Shown here piece after piece: positions 1 to 10,450 of a stretch of DNA of 64,000 bases. Made by a program: the position numbers and the translations under genes. How positions within the stretch are numbered: position 1 is the stretch's first letter; each line of letters begins with the position of its first letter. The DNA lies in the NCBI RefSeq assembly GCF_002776525.5, contig NC_045441.1, forward strand, positions 103,163,025-103,227,024, read 5' to 3'. The notes beneath the pieces were generated by a model. That model did no database searches. It was not told where the DNA came from and saw only the letters and a list, made by a program, of their open reading frames with translations. This stretch comes from Piliocolobus tephrosceles. Lineage: Eukaryota; Chordata; Mammalia; Primates; Cercopithecidae.

Positions 1-450
1 ACATTTAAAATAAATAGGTAAAATTCTATGTTTAAAATTTATTTAATTTTTAAAGTTAAATATAAAACGTGGTAGATATCAACATATATAACCCATTTAA
101 CTCATATAAACAAAAACTTGACACTTCATTGGAGTGTAAAGGGATTCTGAGAAGAATTTGAAGACACACTGACATTTATTACTCCTATGCCAATACCGTT
201 CTGTATTGATTAATCTAGTATCACAGTAAATCTTGAAATCAGATCATGTCAGCCTTCCAAATATGATATTCTTTTAGAACATGATTATATTGATTTTATT
301 GTTTCTTTTTAAAGCAGCTTAAAAATATTAGATAACACAAATTTATCTTACAGTGTTGTAGGGCATAATCCAGTTGTTCATATGGTTCTGTTCCTTTATG
401 GAAACTCCAGGGGAAAAAAAACAAAAAACTTTTCCCATTGGCAAGTTGTT
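1..450. other. AT-rich sequence, nothing recognised
   Basis: This stretch is AT-rich with no long open frame, repeat family or RNA gene that I can identify. There is a short A-rich tract near 412-428. Confidence 0.5.
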
Positions 451-846
451 GGCAGAATACAATTCCTTGTAAATACTGAGGACCCCATTTCCTTACTGGC
501 TTTCAGTTGAGGGCTGTTCCCAGCCTCTTAGAAGCCACATTTATTCTTTGGTTTGTGGTCTCATCCTGCATCTTCAAAACCAGCAAGAGTTGGTTCTCAT
601 GTTTCAAATCCCTCCTCCTTTTCATGTCTCATCTATCTGATGCAACATTGGGCCTTTAAGGATCCATATATACGGAGCCATCTGGTTAATCCGGGACAAT
701 CTCACCATCTCAAGGTTCATATCATTAGCCACATTTGCAAAGTCACTTTTGTCTATGCAAGATAATGTAGTCACAGGTTCCAGGAATTAGGGGCTGGATA
801 TCTTTTTTTGGGTGGTGGTGAGGGAAGGTATAATTCTGACTACTAC
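450..846 (-). mobile_element. MLT1-type MaLR LTR, diverged
   Basis: Read on the minus strand from about 846 leftward, this matches the order of the MLT1 LTR 5' half as I remember it: a start with CAGAATTATA, then a segment like 'CCTAATTCCTGGAACCTGTGA', then a paired 'TGAGATGGTGAGATTGTCC' block near 695-715. The left part, towards 450, is poorly conserved and the boundary is approximate. It abuts the L1M on its right. It could also be another MaLR-related LTR. Confidence 0.55.
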
Positions 847-1394
847 AATTAATTATATTATTCTAGATTATTTGCATTTCCATATAAACTTTAGAAGCAG
901 CTTGTCAATTTCCACCAAAAAAAAAAAATCTGCTTGGGTTTGTATTGTGATTTTGTTGAACTTCTAAATCAATCTGGAGAGATTTTAGTAGAGGACTCCA
1001 TTTTTTAAGACTTCTTTATTTCTTCTTAGCCATGTTTTACAGCTTTCAGTGTAAAGAATACACAGATTTTGCACATTTTGTTAAATTTTCTCTAAGAATC
1101 CCATAATTTTGGATACCATTATAAATGCTATTTTAAAAATTATTCACTGCTAAAATGTCTATTAAAACACTGTTGATTTTTGTGTATTCGTTTTATAACC
1201 ATTGATCTTACTAAACACTCATTAGTTCCAGTAGCTTTTATATAAATTCATTAAATTTTATTTTAGTCAATTGTTTATCTTCCATTAAAGTCAATTTTAT
1301 TTAATATCAATCTTTATGTCCTTTATTTCTTTTCCTTTTATTTCCATTTTGTCAGTTTTTAGATCACATATTTTGAAACTCTGTTATTAGACAG

Positions 1395-1803
1395 TGTTCT
1401 AGGTCATTCTTGCATTGCTATAAAGAAACACCAGAAACTGGGTAATTTATAAAGAAAAGAGGCTCAATTGTCTCATGGTTCTTCAGGTTTTATAGGAAAC
1501 ATGGTGTTGGCCTCTGCTCAGCTCCTAGGGAGGCCTCAGGAAGCTTATAATCATGGTAGAAGGCAAAGGGGGAACAGGCATGTCACATGGCAAAGGCAGA
1601 AGCAAGAGAGAGAGTATGAGAAGTGCTACACACTTTTAAAAAACAGATCTCATATCAGGAGGACTCACTATAATGAAGATAGCACTAAGTCATGAGGGAT
1701 CCACCCCCATCATGCAAACACCTCCCAATAAGCTCCACCTCCAGCACTGGGAATCAAAATTCAACATGAGATTTGGGTGGGGACAAATATCCAAACTATA
1801 ACA
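1395..1803 (-). mobile_element. MST-group MaLR solo LTR inside L1M
   Basis: The sequence carries MST/THE1 LTR landmarks in reverse: 'AAACTGGGTAATTTATAAAG' near 1435, 'CTCAGGAAGCTTATAATCATGG' near 1536 and 'GAGATTTGGGTGGGGACA' near 1768. It starts TG and ends CA. The flanking 5-mers (1390-1394 and 1804-1808) are similar but not identical, as expected for an old 5-bp target duplication. The 75-codon open frame inside it is a chance frame. Confidence 0.8.
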
Positions 1804-2460
1804 AAAAGTTACACGTTTATATTTAATTGACCCTTTTTAAATTATGAAATGTCACTTTTTATCTCTGGTAAAATTCCTTGTTCTCAAGTCCATTTTGTTA
1901 TTACAGGAGATACCTCCATTTTCTTTCGGCTATGGTTGGCATAATAGATCTTTCACCATTATTTTCCTTCTCATCTATTTTTCTCTTTACATTTAAAATG
2001 CGTTTCTTTAGATAGAATATGGTTGTCTTCCTTTTTTATCCAATCTGACAATCCTTTGTCTATTTTTAATTAGAATGCTGAGACCACTTACTTTTATTAT
2101 GATTATAAATACAGATATTTTACATGTACTATTTCACCATTTGTTTTTCTATTTGTCCCATCTGTTCTTTGTTACTTTTTCTCTCTTTTCCTTCTTTTGG
2201 ATTGTTCCTTTATCATTCTACCTACCTCCTTTAGTGGCTTATTTTCTATACATATTTTTATTTGTTTGTTTTAGGGGTTTGTTTTTACTACATAGTTTAA
2301 AATAGGTACCTTTATATTTCTATCTTCAAAAATAACATTGCTATAGTTTACGCCATTATTGCAGTATACTTCCATTTTCTCCCTCTCATTCAATTCTCAT
2401 TGACAGCGCTGTGGCTTGTTCCATGTACACTGGTGTACATGTGTATTATAACAATGTGTA

Positions 2461-2773
2461 GTCCAGGCACGGTGGCTCACACCTGTAATCCCATCACTTT
2501 GGGAGGCCAAGGCAGGCTGATCACGAGGTCAGGAGGTCGAGACCATCCTGACTAACATGGTGAAACTCTGTCTCGACTAAAAATACAAAAAGATTAGCTG
2601 GGTGTGGTGGCACACACCTTTAATCCCAGTTACTCAGGAGTCAGGAGGCTGAGGCAGGAGAATGGTGTAAACCTGGGAGGCAGAGCTTGCAGTGAACCGA
2701 GATTGTGCCACCATGCCACCGTACTCCAGCCTGGGCAATAGAGCAAGACTCCATCTTAAAAAAAAAAAAAAAA
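2461..2773 (+). mobile_element. Alu (S/Y type), plus strand
   Basis: This is a full dimeric Alu from a GGCTCACACCTGTAATCCC left arm to an A-rich tail at 2757-2773. It has a 7-base duplication (AGTCAGG) in the right arm near 2639-2646. The 'GAGCTTGCAGTGAACCGAG' motif is AluY/AluS-like. It is inserted in L1M. A clean target duplication was not found. Confidence 0.9.
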
Positions 2774-3231
2774 GTGTATTCAGTCAATGTTGAGTGAAGT
2801 GTTCTATAAATTTTATTTTTACATGTGTTATAAACCCCACAATACAATCCTATTTTTGCTTTTAACTTTTTTATCTTTTAAGAGATTTTTAACATGAACT
2901 TGAAACAATGTTTATTTTCATCCCTCCCAAATTTTATCTGATACTAATTTTCTTCTGCCTGAGAAAATTCCTCTAACATTCATTGAAGTGCAGGTCTGCT
3001 GGCAAATAATTCTTTGAGCTTCCAATTGTTTCAAAAAGATCTTTATTTTGCCTTAATTTTACAGTAATATTTGGTATATTTTCTTGCTACTTTTAAGATT
3101 TTCCCATTATCACATTTTTTAAAAAATTTTGCTTATTTTGTGCCTTTGTGTTGCCGTATGTATTTTTACTTGGCTTGGGATTCTTTGAGCTTCTTGGATC
3201 CATGAGTTCAAGTTATCATTATCTTGAAAAG

Positions 3232-3240
3232 AATTTTGGC
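3232..3240. repeat. Target-site duplication, left of L1P
   Basis: AATTTTGGC here is repeated at 6886-6894, bracketing the L1P. The host L1M reads continuously once the 3.6-kb insert is removed. Confidence 0.75.
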
Positions 3241-4018
3241 TAGTTTTCAAGGGGAATGCTTCCAGCTTTTGCCCATTCAGTATGATGGTAGCTGTGGGTT
3301 TGTCATAGCTGCCTCTTACTATTTTGAAGTATGTTGCTTTGATGCCTAGTTTGTTGGGGGTTTTAAACATGAAGGTATGTTGAATTTTACTGAAGGTATT
3401 TTCTGTATCTATCAAGGTGATCATAGTGGTTATTGTTTTTAGTTCTGCTTATGGGATAAATCACATTTATTCATTTGTGTATACTGAACCAACCTTGCAT
3501 CCCAGGAATAAAGCCTGCTTGATCCTGGTGGATTTGCTTTTTGTGTGCTGATGAATTTGATTTGGTAATATTTTGCTGAGCATTTTGCATCTATGTTCAT
3601 CAGGAATATTGACCTGAAGTTCTCTTTTTTTCTATGTGCCTCATTTGGTATCAGAACGAGGCTGGCCTCATAGAGTAAGAAGGAGTCCCTCCCCTACGAT
3701 TTTTTGGGGATAATTTCAATCGGATTGGTATCAGTTCTTTTTTATACATCTGGTAGAATTAGGCTGTGAATACATTTGGTCCAGGGCTTTTTCTGGTTGG
3801 TAGGTATTTTTCCTGATTCAATTTCAGAACTCATTATTTGTCTGTTCAGGATTTCAATTTCTTCCTGGTTCAATCTTGGGAGGTTGAATGTGTCCAGGAA
3901 TTTATCCATATCTTGTGGGTTTCCTAGTTTGTGGGCATAGAAGTAGGTATCTGTAATAGTTTCTGAGGTTTTTCATATTTCTATGAGGTCAGTGGTAATG
4001 TCACCTTTCTGATTTCTG
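3241..4018 (-). mobile_element. L1P ORF2 segment, inverted 5' part
   Basis: This is antisense L1 ORF2 reverse-transcriptase sequence, with 'TTCCTGGTTCAATCTTGGGAG' near 3862 and 'TTGCATCCCAGGAATAAAGCC' near 3493. Its left end corresponds to the ORF2 position immediately upstream of where the sense segment at 4019 begins. The two pieces are therefore one L1 copy with a 5' inversion, the product expected from twin priming. Frames are broken throughout. Confidence 0.85.
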
Positions 4019-5002
4019 AGACAAGGATGTCCACTCTCACCACTCCTTTTCAACATAGCACTGAAAACTCTAGCCAGAGCAATCAGGTAAGAGAAAGAAA
4101 TAAAAGGCATCTAAATAGGAATAGAGGAAGTCTAACTGTCTCTCTTCACAGATGATATGATTCTATACCTAGAAAATGCCACAGTCTCTGCCCAAAGGGC
4201 TCCTAGAACTGGTAAACAACTTCAGTAGTTCAAGGATGCAAAATCGAGGTATAAAAATCAGTAGCATTTCTATACACCTACAGCATCCAAACTGAGAACC
4301 AAATCAGGAATGCAATCCCATTCACATTAGCCACCAAAACAATAAAATACCTAGCAATACATCTAACCAGGGACGCGAAAGATCTCCACAAGGAGAACTA
4401 CAAAACACTGCTGAAGGAAATCAGAGATAACACAAACAAGTGGAAAAACATTCCAAGTTCATGGTTGAGAATAATCAATATTATTAAAACGGTCATACAG
4501 AACAAAGCAATTACAGATTCAATCCTATTCCTATCAAACTACCAATATCATTTTTCACAGAATTAGAAAAAAAAAATTCTAAAATATATGTGGAACCAAG
4601 AAAAAGCAAGCAATTCTAAGCAAAAAGAATAAAGCTGGAGCCATCACAGGAGAGTTCCCTTATTCCCCTTGCAGAATGTATTACAGAGGTGTGGCTTGCT
4701 CCACTGCTCAAACCCCTAGTGGAAGAATGCAGATGGGCAGAGGCAGAAGCTGTGGGGAGTGCTTTTGGGCTCCAGCCCCATGGCTGCATCTAGGGGTGGG
4801 TGTCTACCACTCCCAAAGCCCCAGTGGGTGTGTGTTACAGTGTGCTCTATCAGCTTTGCTGTCTGCAGACAGCTTGTGTTCATCAGTTCGATAGACCCTC
4901 TGCCTTATCGCAAGGGCAGGGGGACAGTGGGACAGCCTGAGTTCCTGCCCAGTGTACTGGAAGAATTAGATCACACGTGGGCTGGAAGGATGAGTGCAAG
5001 GT

Positions 5003-5008
5003 TTTATT
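5003..5008 (-). terminator. Poly(A) signal of the ERV LTR
   Basis: AATAAA on the minus strand, within CACTCAATAAAACC. It is correctly placed as the R-region polyadenylation signal of the LTR at 4648-5470. Confidence 0.55.
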
Positions 5009-5290
5009 GAGTGATGGAGGTGGCTCTCAGTGAGATGGATGGGGAAGCAGGAGTAGGGGATGGAGTTGGAAGATGGTCTTCCCCTGGAGTCAGGCCACTC
5101 AGTGACCAGACTTCTCTCTGACTGCCCCCAGCTGAAATCCCCTTGGTATCCAGACGTCCTTCCTCTTCTCTCTTCCTCTGTCGCATCGTTTCACCGTTGC
5201 TGGTCTGACGGTCTGCTGGTATCTGCTGCTGTGTTCCTCTGCTCCTCTCGATGTTCAGCTGCTTGTGTGTGTGTCCACTAAGGTCTCAGG

Positions 5291-5296
5291 TTTATA
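5291..5296 (-). promoter_or_regulatory. TATA box of the ERV LTR
   Basis: TATAAA on the minus strand within 'CCCATATAAACC'. It lies upstream of the AATAAA signal in the same strand sense. Present-day activity is unknown. Confidence 0.5.
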
Positions 5297-6885
5297 TGGG
5301 CAGAGGATGGGGGGCATGGTGGGCCAGAGTAGTCTTGGAAAATGCAACATTTGGGCACGAAAACAGGAATGCCTGTTCTCACTTAGATCCGCAGGCACAG
5401 GCCCGAGGGTGGAGACTTTGCCAGGGACCCTGCCTTTCTCTATCTAGCACTTCCATGGCCCCACTCCCATATCACCAACTTCAAACTATGTTACAAGTCT
5501 ACAGTAACCAAAACAGCATGATACTGGTATGAAAACAGACACATAGACCAGTGGAAGAGGTTGGAGATCCCAGAAATAAAGTCACACACCTACAACCATC
5601 TAATCTTCAACAAAGTTAACTAAAATAAGCAATGGAGAAAGGACTCCCTATTCAATAAATGGTGCTGAGATAACTGGCTAGCCATATCCAGAAGACTGAA
5701 ACTGTACCCCTTCCATTCAGCATAGGAAAAATCAACTCAAGATGAGTTAAAGATCTAAATATAAGGCCTAAAACTATAAAATCTCTAGAAGCAAACCTAG
5801 GAAATACCATTCTGGACATATTCCTTGGCAAAAAGATTTTATGATGAAGTCTCCAAAAGCAATTGCAACAAAAACAAAAATAAACAAGTGGGACCTAATT
5901 AGGCTAAAGAGCTTCTGCACAGCAAAAGAAACTATCAACAGAGTAAACAGACAACCTAAAGAATGGGAGAAAAAGAATTGCAAACTAAAGGTCTAATATC
6001 CAGAATCTATACGAAACTTAAATCAACAAGCAAAAAACAACTCCATTAAAAAAATGGGCAAAGGACATTAACAGACACTTCTCAAAAGAAGACATACATG
6101 TACCCAACACTCATGAAAAAATGCCCCACAACACTAATCATCAGAGAAGTGAAAATTAAAACCACAATGAGATATTATCTCACACCAGTCAGAATGCTAT
6201 TTTTTAAAAGTCAAAAAATAACAAATGTTGGCGAGGTTGCAGAGAAAAGAAAACGCTCACACACTGCTGATGGGAATGTAAATTAGTTCAGCCACTGTGG
6301 AAAGCACTTTGGAGGTTTCTCAAAGAACTTAAAACAGAACTACCATTTGACTCAGCAATCCCTTTACTGGGTATATACCCAAAGGAATATAAATTATTCT
6401 ACCAAAAAGACACAGGCACTCATATGTTCATTGCAGTAGTATTCAGAATAGCAAAGACATGGAATCAACCTAGACGCCCATCAACAGTGAACTAAATAAA
6501 GAAAATATGGTATGTGCACCATGGAACACTACACAGCCATAAAACAGGACAAAATAATGTTCTTTGCAGCAACATGGATGTAGCTGGAAGCCATTATCCT
6601 AAGCAAATTAACATAGAAATGAAAAACCAAATACCACATATTCTCATTTATAAGTGGAAGCTAAACATTGAGTACTTACAAACTCAAAAAGGAGAACAAT
6701 AGACACCAGGGCTTGCTGGAGGGTGGGATGTGGGAGGAAAGTGAGGGTTGAAAAACTACCTATCAGGTAACTATGCTCATTACCTGGGTGACAAAATGAT
6801 TTGTACACCAAACCCCAGAGACATGTAATTTACCCATGTAACAAATCTGTGCATGTATCCCCGAACCTAAAAGTTAAAGAAAACA

Positions 6886-6894
6886 AATTTTGGC
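6886..6894. repeat. Target-site duplication, right of L1P
   Basis: This is the second copy of AATTTTGGC, directly after the A-rich L1 tail. The first copy is at 3232-3240. Confidence 0.75.
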
Positions 6895-7405
6895 CAATAT
6901 TTTCTTCAAATATTACTTCTTTCCTCTGCCCAATCTTTTCCCCTCATTACCCTTCCTCCCTGAGACTCAAATTAAACGTATATCAGACACATTGATATTT
7001 TCCTATAGGTTGCTGATGCCTTTTAAAATTTTGTTCAATTCCCCACACCCCACACTTCATTTTCAACTGTCTACTGCTATGTTGTCAAATTCACTGGCCA
7101 TTTTTTTCTACCCTGTCTAAAGTGTTACTAATACTCTGCAGTGTATCTTCATTTTGATTGCATTATGTTCTACTGGGGGTCTTCTTCAAATTCTCATTTA
7201 CTTCTTAATAATGTTTATTTTTTCCTTTTATATCCTTGAAGAATTTATAAGATAAATAATAGCTGTTTTATGGTCCTTTATGTCAATTTCATCATCTCTG
7301 TCACTTCTGGATCTGTTTCTATTGATTTTTCTCTTGGTCATGGGTAATATACTCCTACCTCCCTGCATGCCAGGAAACTTTTTCACTGGATACCAAAAAT
7401 AGTGC

Positions 7406-7687
7406 TTTTTTGTTTTTTGGTTTTTTTTAAGATGGAGTCTTGGTCTGTCACCCAGGCGGGAGTGCAGTGGTGCAATCTTGGCTCACTGCAACCTCTGCCT
7501 CAGCCTCCTGAGTAGCTGAGACTACGGGAATGTGCCACCATGTCTGGCCAATTTTTGTATTTTTTTTTAGTACAGACAGGGTTTCACCATGTTGCACAGG
7601 CTGGTCTCAAACTGCTGACCTCAAGTGACCTGCCTGCCTCAGCCTCCCAAAGTGCTAGGACTACAGGCATGAGCCACTGCACCTGGC
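7406..7687 (-). mobile_element. Alu, minus strand, internally deleted
   Basis: This is an antisense Alu from a T-rich tail (7406-7428) through 'GATGGAGTCTTGGTCTGTCACC' to 'GAGCCACTGCACCTGGC'. About 20 bp is missing after 'CAACCTCTGCCTCAGCCTCC', where the usual 'CCGGGTTCAAGC' stretch is absent. Divergence suggests AluJ or AluS. It is inserted in L1M 5' UTR sequence. Confidence 0.88.
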
Positions 7688-8654
7688 AGAAATTCTGAAT
7701 TTAAAGCTATTGTGCGCTAGATTTTATTACATTATTTTAAAGATTGTCCAACTTTGTTCTAGCCTATTGTAAAGTGCCTTTCAGTTTTAGATTGATCTTT
7801 TTGTGGCTTTAAGACTTGTTTGTTTTTAATGGCTTATTTGGGTTTTTTTGTTGTTGTTATTGTTTCTCTGGCATGCACAGAATAGTGTTCCCTTTGGGAT
7901 TATATGTCTCCTGAGATCTCTATCCAATGGCTCATGTTTTATGAAGTTTAGTGACCCTGACTGGAAGAAATGTAGGGTATTCCTAGTCTTATGTACTCCT
8001 GGATTTACTTGGCCTACTGTTGCAGGATCCTCAGGGTGTTGCTTTTCTAGCCGGAAACCTCTGTGGCCAGTCGTGCCCTTCCTGAAGTTTTGTTCAGGCC
8101 CACTGGGCTCATTCCACCCACTCAGCCTGGCAGGCTGCACTCAGCTCATGATACCAGCCTGGATGCCATGCCTGTCAAGGGAGACTGTGTGGAGCAGCAA
8201 CAGGTGTGTGAGCACATTCTCACTTATAAGTGGAATGTAAGTAGGTCTGGCCACTGCACAGACATGCCAGCTGCTGCAATGGGGCGGGCAGTTTCATGTC
8301 AGCATGAGCGCTAGCTCTCCTCAAGGCTGAAGCTGGACCAGGGCACCACAAGCAGCTTCCACAGCTGGCACTGGGGAACACAGTGTCACTCAGAAGCTTG
8401 GAGATGCCAGGAACAACAGGGCCGCAAAGAGGGAGTTACAGCCCTGGCTCAGGGAGTTCCCAGATCTGGGTTCTTTGAAGGGCCACATCTCCTCTTTCCT
8501 TCTTTTCAACCACAACGTGGCAAGCAAGGAATGTCTCAGCCCTGTTTGTGTTACAGCTCCTTTAGCCTTAGTCAGTGGGTCCTGAGTTCTTGTCCTGTGC
8601 CCAGGAAGAATGAGGCATGCAGACAAGTGGAGGGTGAGCAGTACGAAGAGGAAC

Positions 8655-8660
8655 TTTATT
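8655..8660 (-). terminator. Poly(A) signal of the MER52-like LTR
   Basis: AATAAA on the minus strand within CACTCAATAAAGTTCC, about 106 bp from the LTR 3' end at 8549. This is the usual R/U5 position. Confidence 0.5.
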
Positions 8661-9406
8661 GAGTGATGATAACTCAGAGGAAGCCCTAGAGTGGGTAGCT
8701 CCTCTTGGCAGGCACGTTGTCCTGTGTCTCTGCAGCTCTTGGAAGAGAGGAGGCCCTGGAGTGGGTATCTCTTCTCTGCAGCTGGTCATCTGATGTCTGC
8801 TACTCTCAGCAGAGAGGAGACCGTGAAGTGGGTAACCTCTTTTGGTAGCCAGTCTTCCCAACGTCGCTCAGCTCTGACTGAGCCCAGGGCTTTTGTAGGC
8901 CTCAGAGGACAGGAAGTACGTGCAGTTTGGTCCATGGGTAGCCACAGGCAGGCCCGGAAAAAGCATCACAAACTTCCACTCCAGTCCATGGGACTGACAG
9001 CCCGGTCCCCAGCCTTCAGCCCCTCCCTGGAATGAAGGTGGAACCTTCCTAGGGACCTGTCCCCTTTCACTCAGGAACCTGTCTGCCTCCTGCTGCCATT
9101 CATGGCATCCAGGCTGTAGGTGCTAAGGGATGCTTGCAGGCCAGCACCAAGCTGCCCTCAAGTTCTCCATCAGCTTCCCTCATAGTATGCTCATCAGCAC
9201 TCAAAATCCAGAGGGGAGCCAAGGCAGCAGAGACTGGTGTGTCAGTACTGCCCCAAGTGTGTGCACACCTGGCCAGGCCATGACAGCACCCAGGCTCACT
9301 CAGCTCTGACTTTGCTCCAAGATTGGAGCGGGGGCTGACAGAAGGGAGAATTCAGGCAGCAGGAGCAGGCATTTCCAAACCTGTGAGGGCAGAGGGGCCT
9401 TCCCAG

Positions 9407-9720
9407 ACCCCAAGAGTGCAGGGATGCGGGGTCCATAGCCTGGTTTGCGTGGCTGCAGCTGGGGTCAGGGGTGGGGCTCCTGCCTGCTCCATGGAGCAGG
9501 AGGCCTGGGTCTGCAGCCATGGTTTAGGTGGCTGGCTGCACCTGCACCTGGGAGGGTGGGGCCGCTGCCTTCTCCCAGCCCCGAGAGTACAGGGATGCTT
9601 GGGTCCACAGCCATGACTTGGGTGGCTGCAGTGGCAGCTGGGGAGCTCCTGCCCCATCTTGGGAGGGGCAGGGCTCCTGCTTGTCGCCAGCTCCCGCCAG
9701 CTCCATGGAGCATGCAGCCC
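9407..9720. repeat. GC-rich tandem repeat in LTR U3, about 171-bp period
   Basis: A CCCC(A/G)AGAGT(G/A)CAGGGATG block occurs at about 9408 and again at about 9579, each followed by a 'GGGTCCA(T/C)AGCC' segment and a 'GTGGCTGCAG' segment. A related half-unit ('CTGGGTCTGCAGCCATGG') lies between them near 9505. Confidence 0.6.
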
Positions 9721-10329
9721 CAGCTGTGCCTCTCTGCTGCAGTCAGCATGATGGTGGCAGCTGCTCCAGATGGCCCATCGCCTCCATCATTACTAACTTC
9801 CAAGTGTTGGGTTTTTTTTCCTTTCAGTATCACGAAATTTCATCTCATGTTTACATAAATCAGTACTCAGTCAAAACCTAAAGGGGACTCCTCTGGATCT
9901 TGTACTTCCTCTGAAAGCTCTAAACACATTCTCCTTTCTAGATTTGGCCTTGCAAAGTATAGCTGCCTTTGCCTCCCTGTACCTAACTCTACCTCCTCAA
10001 TTGGGAAGACCACCAGGCCTTCCTTGGTTCCCCTCCCAACACTGTGGCCTGGGAGTCCTGTCAGGTGGTAAGCTAGGGAATTTGTAAGACTCAACCCATT
10101 TGCTTTCCTTCTCTCAGAGTCTAAAGTGGCTACTGTCTAAATTAGGAAAACAGGTTTTTTAAATAAGTTTTGTCCATTTTTCTAATTGCTTATGACATAA
10201 GAACAATATCTGTAAACATTAATCCTTCATGGAAAGAAGCAAACAAACTCAGAAATACCATTTTTAGTTTTCAGCACTATATAAGGCAGATCAGAAGGAG
10301 GTTAGAATTATATCTGAGTACCAATTCAC

Positions 10330-10450
10330 CATATCCATCTACATTATCCCCATGCTGCAAAGAAGAATACTGGGGCTCAATAACTCACAGAGATAGTAAG
10401 TGGCAGAATTAGGATTAGAAACACAATCTGACTTAGAACCTCTGTCTTCA
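10330..10450 (+). repeat. MIR, plus strand
   Basis: The core contains 'ATTATCCCCATGCTGCAAAG', 'CTGGGGCTCAATAACTCACAG' and 'AGTAAGTGGCAGAATTAGG', the order expected in the MIR core of an old tRNA-derived SINE. Confidence 0.75.

Larger units (their letters stand above)
4648..5470 (-). mobile_element. ERV1-type solo LTR, minus strand, inside L1P
   Basis: A GC-richer 823-bp block interrupts the L1P between 'GGAGCCATCAC' and 'ATCACCAACTTC', giving a direct ATCAC duplication (4643-4647 and 5471-5475). A 5-bp duplication fits an LTR integrase. On the minus strand it has a TATAAA box (5291-5296) and an AATAAA signal (5003-5008) about 290 bases downstream, the normal U3-R-U5 order. I regard it as a gammaretrovirus-like (ERV1) LTR but cannot assign the family. 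No internal region remains. The short open frames at 4676-5532 are incidental. Confidence 0.75.
4019..6884 (+). mobile_element. L1P 3' part in sense, split by an ERV LTR
   Basis: This is sense L1 ORF2 and 3' UTR. It starts with 'ACAAGGATGTCCACTCTCACC' (4021), resumes at 5476 with 'CAACTTCAAACTATG' after the LTR, and ends near 6850 with a primate-L1-like 3' end followed by a short A-rich tail. The phrases 'GGGTATATACCCAAAGGAATA' (6369) and 'CATGGAATCAACCTAGACGCCC' (6460) are typical L1P landmarks. The 3' UTR wording suggests an older L1PA or L1PB rather than a human-specific copy. Every reading frame is interrupted. Confidence 0.85.
8549..9785 (-). mobile_element. ERV1 LTR, MER52-like, GC-rich, minus strand
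   Basis: The element starts TGTTACAGCTCC on the plus strand, which is the 3' end ...GGAGCTGTAACA on the minus strand. An AATAAA signal sits at 8655-8660 (minus). Pieces such as 'TTCTTGTCCTGTGCCCAGG' recall MER52-family LTRs. The right half (about 9400-9720) is a GC-rich tandem repeat, which could be an extended U3. The right boundary is uncertain: an alternative LTR start, TGTCATGGCC on the minus strand, lies at 9285. The many overlapping open frames at 9296-9881 on both strands come from GC-rich repeat content and are not genes. Confidence 0.6.
847..10195 (-). mobile_element. Old LINE-1 (L1M), antisense, broken by nested insertions
   Basis: Six blocks read in order as one antisense L1M: 847-1394 (ORF2 reverse-transcriptase region), 1804-2460 and 2774-3240 (upstream ORF2-type sequence), 6895-7405, 7688-8548 and about 9786-10195 (5' UTR-type sequence ending near a 'TTTTGTCCATTTTTCTAATTG' block). 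Landmarks include the antisense phrases 'TTTTATCCAATCTGACAATC' (about 2036) and 'GTGCAGGTCTGCTGG' (about 2988). The order runs from 3' on the left to 5' on the right, as expected for a minus-strand element. All gaps are filled by other transposons. No ORF survives. Confidence 0.75.

Noticed and set aside
7826..8314. Overlapping open frames of 104 and 130 codons
   Set aside because: They lie in L1M 5' UTR-type sequence on opposite strands, with no recognisable protein family.
9296..9881. Many overlapping open frames of 60-137 codons on both strands
   Set aside because: They arise from GC-rich tandem repeats in an LTR; stops are rare there on all frames. No domain is seen.
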